A stretch of 43,035 nt of DNA from the NCBI GenBank assembly GCA_025927655.1, contig JAICKY010000006.1, positions 1 through 43,035 of the forward strand. The letters run 5' to 3'. Source of the stretch: Candidatus Saccharimonadota bacterium (GTDB lineage: Bacteria; Patescibacteriota; Saccharimonadia; Saccharimonadales; UBA4665). A program made the translations under genes and the position numbers. The notes beneath the pieces were generated by a model. The model worked only from the letters and a program-made list of their open reading frames with translations, did not search any database and was not told the origin of the DNA. This document shows, piece after piece, positions 35,082 through 43,035 of this stretch (within the stretch, counting starts at the first letter, position 1; each line of letters begins with the position of its first letter).

Positions 35082-35491
35082 TACAGCGCTCCCAGATCTT
35101 TCAGCGCGCCGCGGATACCGATAAGCGCGTCTTTGACATCCCGCTCGCTCAGTTTGACGTTGTTTTCGTGCACCAAGCGGTTGCGTAGCTTGTGGCCGTA
35201 CCAGACTTCGTCGTTGCTCTTTATGTCACGCTGAGCACTTACTAAACGCTCACCCATAGTCTTACCTTTGTACTTGCTGCGTTTGAGCGCGTCGTCCAGT
35301 AGTTTATCGGCATCTATAACTGCCAGTGGCCAAGTGGATTTGTCTTTGCAGAGCTTTTGCAGTTCCTGCCAGCGCTCCTGGTAGTACGCCTGGTTGAGCG
35401 CCTTGGGCTTGCGGCGCAGTAAAAAGCCGGTACCGGAAATCAGAATAAGTATGATGACAATGGCAGCAATAGCCAGATAGGTTTCGCTCAT
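35081..35491 (-). CDS. Membrane-anchored HEPN-like protein inside the gat operon
   Basis: A 136-residue protein with one N-terminal membrane helix (about 5-25) and a soluble helical domain containing DADKLLDDALKR, TMGERLVSA and KLRNRLVHE. The last carries R-x4-H, the active-site pattern of HEPN domains. It overlaps gatA by four bases (ATGA) and gatB by one, so it is made in step with the amidotransferase. It may be a non-catalytic helical partner or an RNA-acting HEPN protein at the membrane. I do not know a named family. Confidence 0.75.
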   Translation of the reverse strand: MSETYLAIAAIVIILILISGTGFLLRRKPKALNQAYYQERWQELQKLCKDKSTWPLAVIDADKLLDDALKRSKYKGKTMGERLVSAQRDIKSNDEVWYGHKLRNRLVHENNVKLSERDVKDALIGIRGALKDLGAL

Positions 35492-36912
35492 GTTAGTAGC
35501 TCCTCGGCTGCACGTGCCACCGATAGTAATTCCCTATCAGCGCGCTGCGGAGCTATCAGCTGCAAGCCAACCGGCAGGCCTTCGGCCGTACCACAGGGGA
35601 TACTTATGGCGGGCACACCGGCCATGTTCACTGCCACCGTCATGATGTCGGTCAGGTACATTTGAAGCGGGTCGTTGGCATTTTCGCCAATTTTGAATGC
35701 GGTCATTGGTGCGGTAGGGCCAACCAGAAAATCAACCGATTCAAAAGCCTTCGCAAAATCGTTGATAATTTTCGTGCGGACAGTTTGCGCCTTTTTGTAG
35801 TACGCGTCGTAATAGCCGCTGCTTAGAACATAGGTGCCCATCATGATGCGCCGCTTGGCTTCTTTGCCGAAGCCAATCTCACGGGTTTTCGTGTAGCTTT
35901 CGTCCAGGTTTTTGGCGTCTGCATAGCTAAAACCATACCGTTGGCCGTCGTACCGGCTCAGGTTGCTGCTGACCTCTGCCGGACAAATGATGTAATAGAC
36001 AGCCAGCGCCAGCGGCAGTGACGGCAGACTAAGTTCCTGAACCTCGGCCCCAGCCTGTTTGATCTGCTCTATTGCTGCTTCAACGCACCCACGCACACCG
36101 GGCTGCATGCCATCGCCCATATATTCTTTTATGACGCCGATTTTTTTACCGGCCAAGCTACTGGCAGAGACAACGTAGCCCTGATCATCCTGGTCGATAG
36201 TCGTGCTGTCCAGCTCGTCTTTTCCGGCTGTTACATCAACGATTAGCGCTGCGTCTTCCACCGAAGACGCGAGCGGGCCGATACTGTCCAAGCTGCTCCC
36301 CATTGCTACTACGCCGCTGCGGCTTACCAACCCATAGGTTGGCTTGTAGCCAACGGTGCCCGTAAAGCTGGCTGGCAAACGAATGGAGCCGCCGGTGTCG
36401 CTGCCTAGCGCGAACGGGGCAAGGTTCAAGGCCACGCTAGCAGCTGATCCGCCAGAGGAACCACCAGGCACGCGCGTTTCATCGTGCGGGTTTTTGGTGG
36501 TGAAAAAGTCTGAGTTTTCGGTACTGGACCCGTGTGCAAAGGCGTCCAGGTTGGCCTTGGCAACACAAATGGCGTCTTCGGCCTCCAGCTTTTCGATAAC
36601 GGTTGACTGGTACGGCGCAGCAAAGCCTTTTAGGATATTGCTGGCGGCAGTGGTGTCAGCACCAAATACCAGGAAGTTATCTTTGGCGATGAATGGCACG
36701 CCCGCCAGGCGGCCAGCGTTTTCACCGGCAGCAATTTTGGCATCAATAGCCTTTGCCCGCTCACGCGCCCGGTCGGCCGTGGTAGCAACAATAGCTTTGA
36801 ATGATTCATTCCCGGCAATCAGGCCGAGTGATTTTTCTACCAGGTCGACAGCCTTCAGTTCGCCGCTCTGCACCTTGGCGGCAATAGTATCAATAGGTTC
36901 CCAAACGGCCAT
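35488..36912 (-). CDS. gatA: Asp/Glu-tRNA(Asn/Gln) amidotransferase subunit A
   Basis: Amidase that releases ammonia from glutamine for transamidation of mischarged tRNA. The 474-residue protein has the Ser-cisSer-Lys triad: K77 (FIAKDN), cis-Ser in GGSSGGSAA (152/153) and nucleophile S176 in GSDTGGSIR. I chose the ATG at 36912, one base after the gatC stop; the frame opens three codons earlier with a TTG inside gatC. Confidence 0.97.
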   Translation of the reverse strand: MAVWEPIDTIAAKVQSGELKAVDLVEKSLGLIAGNESFKAIVATTADRARERAKAIDAKIAAGENAGRLAGVPFIAKDNFLVFGADTTAASNILKGFAAPYQSTVIEKLEAEDAICVAKANLDAFAHGSSTENSDFFTTKNPHDETRVPGGSSGGSAASVALNLAPFALGSDTGGSIRLPASFTGTVGYKPTYGLVSRSGVVAMGSSLDSIGPLASSVEDAALIVDVTAGKDELDSTTIDQDDQGYVVSASSLAGKKIGVIKEYMGDGMQPGVRGCVEAAIEQIKQAGAEVQELSLPSLPLALAVYYIICPAEVSSNLSRYDGQRYGFSYADAKNLDESYTKTREIGFGKEAKRRIMMGTYVLSSGYYDAYYKKAQTVRTKIINDFAKAFESVDFLVGPTAPMTAFKIGENANDPLQMYLTDIMTVAVNMAGVPAISIPCGTAEGLPVGLQLIAPQRADRELLSVARAAEELLT

Positions 36913-36913
36913 A

Positions 36914-37207
36914 CTACCCAATCATCCTTTTAACTTTGAGTTGGTTGTCCTGAGTTTTTGGCACGTTTTTGAGCAAGTCCAGCGGTGCATAGCCATAGTC
37001 TTTTATACTATCTTCACGCATAACGTTCGTGAGACCGGTAACCTGGTTGGTTGACACCAGCCCGCTAACGTCAACAGCTGAAAGCTGTTCGACGTACTGC
37101 AAAATAGCACTCAGCTCTTCGCTGAATTCGGTAACTTCATCATCGCTCAAAGAAATCCGAGCTAACTGAGCAAGCTTTAAGACATCATCCCGTGTGAGTT
37201 TTGCCAT
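36914..37207 (-). CDS. gatC: Asp/Glu-tRNA(Asn/Gln) amidotransferase subunit C
   Basis: A 97-residue subunit that wraps around GatA and stabilises the complex. It has the family pattern VLKLAQLARISLSDDE and the FSEELSAILQYVEQL helix. It is the first gene of gatC-gatA-HEPN-like-gatB-kinase-galU. The ATG is seven bases from a TATACT box, so its mRNA is probably leaderless. Confidence 0.95.
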   Translation of the reverse strand: MAKLTRDDVLKLAQLARISLSDDEVTEFSEELSAILQYVEQLSAVDVSGLVSTNQVTGLTNVMREDSIKDYGYAPLDLLKNVPKTQDNQLKVKRMIG

Positions 37208-37214
37208 TTCTACT

Positions 37215-37220
37215 AGTATA
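37215..37220 (-). promoter_or_regulatory. -10 box of the gat operon, leaderless
   Basis: TATACT on the minus strand, seven bases before the gatC ATG. The -35 position has only TTTAAA. Confidence 0.6.
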
Positions 37221-37313
37221 CAAATATAGGGGTATGTTTTAAAGATCTTTCTCTAAAATGCGCAGCGAAACAATTGTACCAGCAGATGTTGCACCCCAAA
37301 TTAGCTTTGTTAC

Positions 37314-37491
37314 TTATGAGCCGGGGTTCGGATCCGCAGGCGGTCCGACAGTAGTTATCTGATCCTGTTCGGCAACGAGTGTGGTCATTACCCCTGCCGC
37401 ACTACGCCCGTTGGGATAACACGTCTGAGCCGCCAGTTTCGCCGCCTACGCCGTACACACTACTGGCACCAATGGTAAAAATCTGTTTCAT
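37314..37491 (-). pseudogene. Remnant of an SGNH/GDSL-type hydrolase gene
   Basis: The 293 bases between uvrB and gatC hold a broken gene. An ATG at 37491 opens MKQIFTIGASSVYGVGGETGG, the usual start of SGNH hydrolases of the GASSxYG type (block I Ser), but hits a stop at 37404-37402. A second short frame, 37388-37314, shifted by one base, reads MTTLVAEQDQITTV and ends at a TAA, plausibly the old C-terminus. Most of the enzyme core is missing. The remainder, 37221-37313, shows nothing further. Confidence 0.5.
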
Positions 37492-37500
37492 AGTTATGGC

Positions 37501-39468
37501 TTACTGGCCGGCTTTGATTTGAGCAATGAGGTCTCGGAGCTCGGCAGCTTGTTCGAACTGCAGGTTAGCAGCCGCTAAGTCCATCTGTGCACTCAAGTCT
37601 TTCAGCAAGCTGCCATATTCGTCTTTTGGAATCTTCTTCAGGTCCAGCTTAGCGCGCTTGGCTTCGTCGCCCACTGCCTCTACGCGCATACTTTCCTCTA
37701 CCGCCCGGTTGATACCTGTCGGAGTTATGCCGTGCTCGGTGTTGTAGTCTTCCTGGATTTTGCGGCGGCGGATTGTTTCGTCCATAGCGAATTTCATACT
37801 GTCGGTGATACGGTCGGCATACATAACCACGTGGCCCTCCACATGGCGAGCGGCACGACCGATGGTCTGAATAAGCGCCTGCTGGCTGCGCAAGAAGCCC
37901 TCTTTGTCGGCATCCAGTATCGCCACCAGACTGACTTCCGGCAAGTCCAAGCCTTCGCGCAGCAGGTTAATGCCGATCAGTACATCATACACACCCAGGC
38001 GCAAATCACGCAAAATGTCAGTACGGTCGAGCGTATCGACATCACTGTGCAGGTACGCTACTTTCATATTCAGCTCTTTCAGATATTCAGTCAGGTCCTC
38101 CGACATACGTTTGGTTAATGTGGTAACCAGCACGCGCTGGCGCTTTTCGACCGTCGCGCGGATTTCAGCAATTAAATCATCTATCTGGCCTTCTATAGGT
38201 CGGACCTCTATGGGTGGGTCGAGCAAGCCAGTCGGGCGGATAACCATTTGGGCCGGTTCAGGGCTGCGGCTCAGCTCATATTGGGCTGGCGTAGCGCTCA
38301 CATATACGACTTGGTTTACATGGCGCTCGAATTCTGTAAAGGTCAACGGGCGGTTATCGAGTGCGCTAGGCAGGCGGAACCCATGTTCGACCAGTACTTC
38401 TTTGCGTGCCCGGTCGCCGTTATACATGCCGCGCACCTGCGGGATGCTCATGTGACTCTCATCTACCAGCAGCAGATAGTCATCCGGGAAATAGTCCAGC
38501 AGCGTAGCTGGCTGCTCACCCTCTTCGCGGTTCGTCAGGTAACGGCTGTAGTTTTCGATGCCCTTCACGAAACCGGTTTGCTCGAGCATCTCCAGATCAA
38601 ACTTCGTCCGTTGTTCCAATCGCTGCGCTTCCACTAGCTTATTTTGCTTTTTGAATAGCTTTAGCCGGGCCTGTAGCTCCTGGTCTATATAGCCCAGCGC
38701 CACTTTGAGCTTGTCTTGCGGCGTTACATAGTGGCTGCCCGGGAAGATTTTATATTCGTCCAACTCCGCCAGAATTTCGCCGGTAAGCGGATCGATTTTA
38801 GTAATGCGGTCAACTTCATCACCGAAGAATTCCATGCGGTATGCCAATTCCTCGCCGGCCGGGAATACATCCACCACATCTCCGCGCACGCGGAAGGTGC
38901 TGCGGTGGAAATCGATGTCGTTGCGCTGATACTGGATATCGGTGAGCTGACGCAAAAACTTGTCGCGTACCCGGCGTTCGCCGCGTTTGACCTCTATCGA
39001 CAGGCCATCGTAATCTTCCACGCTGCCGATGCCGTATATGCAGCTCACACTGGCCACAATCAGCACGTCTTTGCGGCTGAGCAAGCTGTCGGTAGCGGCG
39101 TGGCGCAGCCGATCGATCTCTTCGTTGATGGCGCTGTCTTTTTCTATGTAGGTGTCACTGCGGGCAATATATGCTTCCGGCTGGTAGTAGTCGAAATAGC
39201 TGACAAAATAGTGAACGGCATTATTCGGGAAAAAATTCTTAAACTCGGCATACAGCTGAGCAGCAAGCGTTTTGTTGTGGCAGAGCACCAGCGTTGGCTT
39301 TTGGGTGTTCATGACCAGGTTGGACATGGCAAAGGTTTTGCCGGAACCAGTCACGCCCAGCAAGGTTTGCTCCTTTAGCCCTTTGTTCAGGCCGTCGGTT
39401 AGCTGTGCAATAGCAGCCGGCTGGTCTCCCGTCGGCTGATAGTTGCTCCGCAGTTCAAAATTACTCAC
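37501..39468 (-). CDS. uvrB: Excinuclease ABC subunit B
   Basis: UvrB is the damage-verifying helicase of nucleotide excision repair. I place the start at GTG 39468, giving 655 residues beginning [17 protein letters not shown], the normal UvrB N-terminus. An upstream ATG at 39513 would add 15 foreign residues. Walker A is GVTGSGKT (38-45), followed by the beta-hairpin with [11 protein letters not shown], helicase motifs ([17 protein letters not shown]) and a C-terminal UVR domain. The GTG is six bases from a TACAAT box, so the mRNA would be leaderless with a GTG start. Confidence 0.97.
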   Translation of the reverse strand: MSNFELRSNYQPTGDQPAAIAQLTDGLNKGLKEQTLLGVTGSGKTFAMSNLVMNTQKPTLVLCHNKTLAAQLYAEFKNFFPNNAVHYFVSYFDYYQPEAYIARSDTYIEKDSAINEEIDRLRHAATDSLLSRKDVLIVASVSCIYGIGSVEDYDGLSIEVKRGERRVRDKFLRQLTDIQYQRNDIDFHRSTFRVRGDVVDVFPAGEELAYRMEFFGDEVDRITKIDPLTGEILAELDEYKIFPGSHYVTPQDKLKVALGYIDQELQARLKLFKKQNKLVEAQRLEQRTKFDLEMLEQTGFVKGIENYSRYLTNREEGEQPATLLDYFPDDYLLLVDESHMSIPQVRGMYNGDRARKEVLVEHGFRLPSALDNRPLTFTEFERHVNQVVYVSATPAQYELSRSPEPAQMVIRPTGLLDPPIEVRPIEGQIDDLIAEIRATVEKRQRVLVTTLTKRMSEDLTEYLKELNMKVAYLHSDVDTLDRTDILRDLRLGVYDVLIGINLLREGLDLPEVSLVAILDADKEGFLRSQQALIQTIGRAARHVEGHVVMYADRITDSMKFAMDETIRRRKIQEDYNTEHGITPTGINRAVEESMRVEAVGDEAKRAKLDLKKIPKDEYGSLLKDLSAQMDLAAANLQFEQAAELRDLIAQIKAGQ

Positions 39469-39472
39469 GTAT

Positions 39473-40135
39473 CTATTGTAGCGTAGAAGTAGCCTGTATG
39501 TGGCTGACTGCAACAGAAAATGCCGCTTTGATGTTGGAATCCTTCACGACACCGATAGTATCTCCGCAGCCATCTTGTGGTTGCTCATAGTAAAAATAGT
39601 AGTTCCCGATTTTGACAGCTGTTGGATTCTCCGAGCGCAGGGTTTTGCCGGATAGCGGATCGGCGTCTGCATATGTAAACCTCCTGATTGCACCCATACT
39701 CACATCATTAGCCCGACATGCAGTACTAGACAACGAGTTTAGTGACAAATAGACACTGTCAGGCGCACCTGCTTTTACAGCATACGTCGCATCTGAAACT
39801 GTAGAAGTAAGGGGGATCTCTACGCCCCACTCTTTGATCGTCAGGTATTTTAAAGCCTCTGTAAAGGTTTTGCCGCTTTGGGTCACACACTGCGCAGGAT
39901 ATGTTTGTAGCAGCTTACTGCCGCCTGCTTTCTTACACGAATCAAAATCGGTTATCTGTGGTAACTTTGGCATGTCGCCCGAGACTTTATTGGCGCTCTT
40001 TAGGCTGGCATCCGCCAATTGTGCGCTATGGTACGCAAACCAAACCGTAAAACTTACTGCCGCCGCAACCACTACAGCCAGTACTGTTGCCATCGTCGTA
40101 ATCCGGGCACGTTTTTTGTGCGTTTTCACTTCCAT
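39473..40135 (-). CDS. Secreted or membrane-anchored Cys-containing protein, unknown
   Basis: A 220-residue protein with a short basic N-terminus, one membrane segment (about 16-35) and an external domain. The motif [20 protein letters not shown] (C67, C83) resembles a small Cys motif seen in other exported proteins of this group, and a second Cys pair lies at about 139 and 190. I do not recognise a family. A GAGGG abuts the ATG at 40135 but sits six bases before an in-frame GTG at 40129, so the GTG may be the true start. Its last codons contain the uvrB -10 box. Confidence 0.65.
   Translation of the reverse strand: MEVKTHKKRARITTMATVLAVVVAAAVSFTVWFAYHSAQLADASLKSANKVSGDMPKLPQITDFDSCKKAGGSKLLQTYPAQCVTQSGKTFTEALKYLTIKEWGVEIPLTSTVSDATYAVKAGAPDSVYLSLNSLSSTACRANDVSMGAIRRFTYADADPLSGKTLRSENPTAVKIGNYYFYYEQPQDGCGDTIGVVKDSNIKAAFSVAVSHIQATSTLQ
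39475..39480 (-). promoter_or_regulatory. -10 box of uvrB, leaderless GTG start
   Basis: TACAAT on the minus strand, overlapping the last codons of the upstream gene, then six bases to GTG 39468. No -35 is evident. Confidence 0.6.
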
Positions 40136-40159
40136 CCCTCTTGTTTTAGCTTACTTACG

Positions 40160-40165
40160 ATTATA
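40160..40165 (-). promoter_or_regulatory. -10 box of the secreted-protein gene
   Basis: Perfect TATAAT on the minus strand, 24 bases before the ATG; leadered. Confidence 0.5.
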
Positions 40166-40223
40166 GGGAGACCCGGCAAAAGCACAAGAGTTTTATGCCA
40201 AACCAGTCAATACACTCATGGTT

Positions 40224-40232
40224 TGCTATACT
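40224..40232 (+). promoter_or_regulatory. Extended -10 of the LOG-family gene, leaderless
   Basis: TGCTATACT (-10 at 40227-40232) followed by six bases and the ATG at 40239. Confidence 0.65.
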
Positions 40233-40238
40233 ACCGGT

Positions 40239-41000
40239 ATGCAACCAAGCGATAGTCCCGCCAACATACCCAAGCGGGAAGTTATACAAAGAGAGCTCAT
40301 AAAAGAAACCTCTGAACGGCTTAGCCGCATCGATGCCGAATTCGCCGACGGATTTGAGTTTATAAACAAATACAACGATACCGTCTCGATCTTCGGTTCA
40401 GCCATGCCCTGGGACGAGCATAACGAGCAATACCAAAAGGCCCGGGATCTTGCGAAGCTGCTGTCCGACGACGGCTACAGTATCGTGACCGGCGGTGGTA
40501 ACGGCATCATGGAAGCAGGTGATCGCGGCGCACAGGAAGCTGGCGGGCACTCGCTGGGGCTCAATATTATGCTCCCGCGCGAACAAGGCCTCAACCCCTA
40601 CACCACCGACTCCATGACCTTCCGGTATTTCTTTACCCGTAAAGTTCTGTTGGCTTATGGTGCCATGGCATACATTTACTTTCCTGGCGGCTTCGGTACG
40701 TTCGACGAGCTGTTTGAAATTCTGACCCTTATCCAAACCAAAAAGATGCCGGCTGCACCGGTTATACTTATGGGCAGTGAATTCTGGACCGGCGTCGACC
40801 TGTTTATCCGAACTTACATGCTGAAAGAGTTCCATACTATTGCCGAGCAAGATCTGGACCTCTACCACATCACAGACGACATCATGGTCGTTAAGGCCCT
40901 AGTGGACGAGCATCGTGACAAAGCAAGTCCACTGGCATCACCAGAGGCGACAGAAGTTACGCCACTTTCACAAGAAGACCTGCTGCTTGGTGAACAATAG
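40239..41000 (+). CDS. LOG family protein (nucleoside 5'-monophosphate phosphoribohydrolase-like)
   Basis: A 253-residue Rossmann-like protein of the family once annotated as lysine decarboxylase. The signature PGGFGTFDE (149-157), TGGGNGIMEAG (84-94) and FTRK (132-135) match LOG enzymes, which split nucleoside monophosphates into base and ribose phosphate. The long N-terminal helical part and larger size resemble the PpnN-like subgroup, so nucleotide salvage or homeostasis is likely. I chose the ATG at 40239 over one at 40218 because 40218 lies upstream of the promoter box. Confidence 0.88.
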   Translation: MQPSDSPANIPKREVIQRELIKETSERLSRIDAEFADGFEFINKYNDTVSIFGSAMPWDEHNEQYQKARDLAKLLSDDGYSIVTGGGNGIMEAGDRGAQEAGGHSLGLNIMLPREQGLNPYTTDSMTFRYFFTRKVLLAYGAMAYIYFPGGFGTFDELFEILTLIQTKKMPAAPVILMGSEFWTGVDLFIRTYMLKEFHTIAEQDLDLYHITDDIMVVKALVDEHRDKASPLASPEATEVTPLSQEDLLLGEQ

Positions 41001-41016
41001 TTAGGACCGCTAGATA

Positions 41017-42249
41017 TTAATCAAACGCCAGTTCAGGTACCAGTTGCTCATCCAGTTTACCAAGTAGCAATGCTTGTAAGTTTTCCTGGTGCAGGTAGCG
41101 GGCCATAAGTTCACGGCTAAGCGTTGTACGCATGTGGTGCACGATCCGTTGGCCATAATCCAGCCCGTTACAAACGCTGAGTGCTACATCCAGCATATTG
41201 AGCGATACAGTCCGGGTATCTTCTAGCAGCGCCAGCAACTGGTTTCCCTGCCAAAATTCCAACGCAGGCGATAGTTGCGCCAGCATTGTTTCCGCATCAT
41301 GCCAGCTTAGGTCTTCGGGTTGTACGTGTGGTTCAAACACCTGGGGATAATACTGGAAATGCCCACGGCCATAAAACCATTGCACCATTTTCCATGGCAA
41401 TGGTTCGCCCGCTAGCTCCGCAGACGTTATCGGTTCGTGCAACATTGCATCAGCAAAGATTTCCCCGTAGTCTGGCTTGAACTGTTGTAACTTAAGGTAC
41501 GATCCAAGTGACCGCATGTCGTTCACGCTACTGACAGCCAGCAAAAGCGTGGTAATAGCCAGGCCCGAAAGGTCGTGTTCCAAAGGCAGGATTACTACCG
41601 AACCCAGTTCTGGAATGGCTAGGATGTTGTGTTTATGATGGGCGGTGTATTCAGCGGCAATTTCGGGCCAGTGTTTGGCTGTCGGCAGCAGAAAAACAGC
41701 TTTCTTTACTTCGAAATCACGCGGCTTCAACTTTTTGTATGCATCAATGCGCCGCCGCTGCCATTCTGGTGATTCTACAATGTTCACCGCCGCCAGCAGC
41801 TGTGCTACCGGTTCGTGTTTGATCATACTGTCCATGCTGCGGTAGCCGAGCTTCTTCATAGTAGCCTTGGGCTGGAGTTTTTTGAGCATGGCACGCAGCA
41901 CCGATTGTTTGATCACGAACGTCTGTGTGGGCAGCTTTAGCTTTCGCAGATGCGCGCACGCCGCCTCTAGCACTGCTTCCGGAGTTCCATCCGCCCGCAT
42001 ATTCAGCGAGGCGCGCACCTGAATCTCATCCCTTAGCAACCGGGCTTTTAGTGCAGCGTACAGCTCTTCGCCCGTTGTGTCGTGCGGGTCCAGCCCCAAA
42101 TCACGGATTTTGCCGCGTGTTTCGTTCACAATTTCCATCATCAGCCGGATATCAGCACCTGGCAGCCCAGCAGCCTGCTCCAGCCGCTGCAATTGCGCCC
42201 GAAACGCTGGCTCGGCGACCCCCATAAGCTGCGCAAGTACCCTCGACAT
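41017..42249 (-). CDS. Conserved protein of unknown function, 410 residues
   Basis: I do not recognise it. It is soluble with no signal peptide and predominantly helical at the N-terminus (AFRAQLQRLEQAAGL; EELYAALKARLLRDEIQ). A mixed alpha/beta middle part (KKAVFLLPTAKHWPEIAAEYTA; SVVILPLEHDLSGLAI) recalls a Rossmann-like strand pattern, and the C-terminus is acidic and helical. The ATG is five bases behind a TATATA box, consistent with a leaderless mRNA. It is convergent with the LOG gene, 16 bases apart. Confidence 0.8.
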   Translation of the reverse strand: MSRVLAQLMGVAEPAFRAQLQRLEQAAGLPGADIRLMMEIVNETRGKIRDLGLDPHDTTGEELYAALKARLLRDEIQVRASLNMRADGTPEAVLEAACAHLRKLKLPTQTFVIKQSVLRAMLKKLQPKATMKKLGYRSMDSMIKHEPVAQLLAAVNIVESPEWQRRRIDAYKKLKPRDFEVKKAVFLLPTAKHWPEIAAEYTAHHKHNILAIPELGSVVILPLEHDLSGLAITTLLLAVSSVNDMRSLGSYLKLQQFKPDYGEIFADAMLHEPITSAELAGEPLPWKMVQWFYGRGHFQYYPQVFEPHVQPEDLSWHDAETMLAQLSPALEFWQGNQLLALLEDTRTVSLNMLDVALSVCNGLDYGQRIVHHMRTTLSRELMARYLHQENLQALLLGKLDEQLVPELAFD

Positions 42250-42254
42250 AGTTA

Positions 42255-42260
42255 TATATA
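42255..42260 (-). promoter_or_regulatory. -10 box of the 410-residue gene, leaderless
   Basis: TATATA five bases before the ATG; the box is within an alternating TA run, so the exact register is uncertain. Confidence 0.45.
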
Positions 42261-42323
42261 GATTACCACAAGCGGCATTCGGTTGGTAGCGTGTGTTTGG
42301 TCACTAGAGAGGGACTACTACAG

Positions 42324-42352
42324 AAAAGAGATAGCCGGCAGCTATCTCTTTT
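42324..42352. terminator. Intrinsic terminator after the PfkB kinase gene
   Basis: Perfect 12-base arms AAAAGAGATAGC/GCTATCTCTTTT around a five-base loop, 19 bases past the kinase stop. Confidence 0.92.
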
Positions 42353-42371
42353 ACGGTAGCGATCATGGAAT

Positions 42372-43035
42372 TTAGAACTTTTCGGCCTTGTACCAGTCCG
42401 GCGCTTTCGCCAGCCATTTCTCTAGTTCTTCCTCGGTTAATAGGCCTGCTCGGGCACCAGTCTTCTGCACGACGCTCATAGAATTAATAGGCGCCCACTG
42501 CAATGCGCTTTCCAGATTGTGGCCTTTGGCAAGTGCGGCCACGAATGTACTGGCAAAGGCATCGCCCGCCCCGGTGCGTTCAAATGGCGGTGCCGGGTCC
42601 GGGTAGAGCGGCATCTTTAGGCGGCTGTTGCCGTCGCTGGCATACGCACCAGCCGGTCCGTCGGTAATAACGGCGATTTTTACGCCCAGGGCGTGCATTT
42701 TATCGAACAGGCCGTGGATATCATCATAATTGCCACCGGTTACAAACACGGCTTCTTCGCGGTTCAGAACTAGCACTTCAGTACGAGCGTAGAGCCGTTT
42801 CAGACGTTCGGTACCGGCTTCCATCTGGAAGGTACCGGGCTGGAACGCCAACTTTACTTCCGGGTTGGCTTCCAGCCAGTCGGCAATCTGATCGTGATAC
42901 GGCATAGCGTGCTCAGAGATCGAACTAAAATACACCCACTTAGGAACTTCGTCCGGACGGAAGTGCGGCCAGTGGTACGGGTAGTCCCAGTGTTTAATCA
43001 GAATGGTGCGCTCTTCTTTGTACCACAGCACGTAA
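42372..43035 (-). CDS. PfkB family carbohydrate kinase, 5' end outside the window
   Basis: The C-terminal 220 residues of a ribokinase-like sugar kinase. The frame stays open through the window edge, so the N-terminus is missing. The PfkB signature ERTGAGDAFASTFVAAL supplies the anion hole and catalytic Asp, and NREEAVFVTG and VITDGPAGAYA are typical. The substrate (ribose, fructose, adenosine or other) cannot be decided. A strong terminator follows. Confidence 0.92.
   Translation of the reverse strand, partial: YVLWYKEERTILIKHWDYPYHWPHFRPDEVPKWVYFSSISEHAMPYHDQIADWLEANPEVKLAFQPGTFQMEAGTERLKRLYARTEVLVLNREEAVFVTGGNYDDIHGLFDKMHALGVKIAVITDGPAGAYASDGNSRLKMPLYPDPAPPFERTGAGDAFASTFVAALAKGHNLESALQWAPINSMSVVQKTGARAGLLTEEELEKWLAKAPDWYKAEKF

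Noticed and set aside
36356-37054. 232-residue open frame antisense to gatA and gatC
   Set aside because: Crosses two well-supported genes on the opposite strand; low-complexity Ala/Ser composition typical of shadows.
38716-39378. 220-residue open frame antisense to uvrB
   Set aside because: Shadow of the UvrB reading frame; no ribosome binding site, no family resemblance.
1-43035. CRISPR arrays, cas genes, prophage structural genes or rRNA genes
   Set aside because: I saw no regularly spaced repeats, no Cas-like proteins, no capsid or tail genes and no rRNA sequence.
1-43035. Alternative genetic code (UGA as Gly, as in Gracilibacteria)
   Set aside because: All core proteins read full length with standard stops, and several genes end in TGA within ATGA overlaps.

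Overview
The window is a dense, ordinary-looking bacterial chromosome segment of about 43 kb, roughly half G+C, with about 36 protein genes and one tRNA gene. Gene content and style point to the candidate phyla radiation, most likely Candidatus Saccharibacteria (TM7). The indications are a murT-gatD pair, a complete gatC-gatA-gatB cluster with an extra small gene inside it, a ClpC controlled by a CIRCE operator, a single PilB-type ATPase, a standard genetic code, and many genes whose -10 box lies only 5-8 bases before the start codon. This is an inference from gene content, not a phylogenetic result.

Layout. 1-670: relic of a serine recombinase beside tRNA-Leu(UAG). 673-8490 (minus strand): recG, an unknown gene, rsmD and a phosphatase-Nudix fusion in one run; tyrS, murT and gatD in a second run. 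8701-11787 (plus): a large class A penicillin-binding protein. 11811-18083 (minus): radA, a membrane-anchored HExxH protein, clpC, nusA. 18316-20883 (plus): an M1 aminopeptidase. 20876-21840 (minus): yraN and rnhB. 21917-22531: a GC-rich, inverted-repeat-bounded segment with one membrane-protein gene. 22605-24988 (minus): rplS and pilB, separated by a structured intergenic region. 25073-26525 (plus): a SpoU-type methyltransferase and a CAP-domain membrane protein. 26558-30226 (minus): dnaE. 30372-31355 (plus): an AbiH-family phage-defence gene. 31429-37207 (minus): two small envelope-type genes, galU, a P-loop kinase, gatB, a HEPN-like gene, gatA, gatC. 37314-39468 (minus): a broken SGNH hydrolase remnant and uvrB. 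39473-43035: a secreted Cys-containing protein, a LOG-family protein (plus), an unknown 410-residue protein and the end of a PfkB sugar kinase.

Themes. Most genes serve core information processing (DNA replication and repair, transcription, tRNA charging, ribosome) or the cell wall (class A PBP, MurT/GatD amidation of lipid II, GalU). Accessory material is limited to the recombinase relic, the inverted-repeat segment, AbiH and the broken hydrolase.

The most interesting signals are: (1) widespread leaderless promoters with a near-constant -10/start spacing; (2) the segment at 21917-22531, whose two ends are complementary and coincide with the predicted mRNA 5' end and the 3' region; (3) an intrinsic-terminator hairpin directly after a strong nusA promoter, suggesting attenuation; (4) a HEPN-like Rx4H protein inside the GatCAB operon; (5) a fused LMW phosphatase-Nudix enzyme; (6) a clpC promoter whose -35 box sits in the CIRCE spacer.
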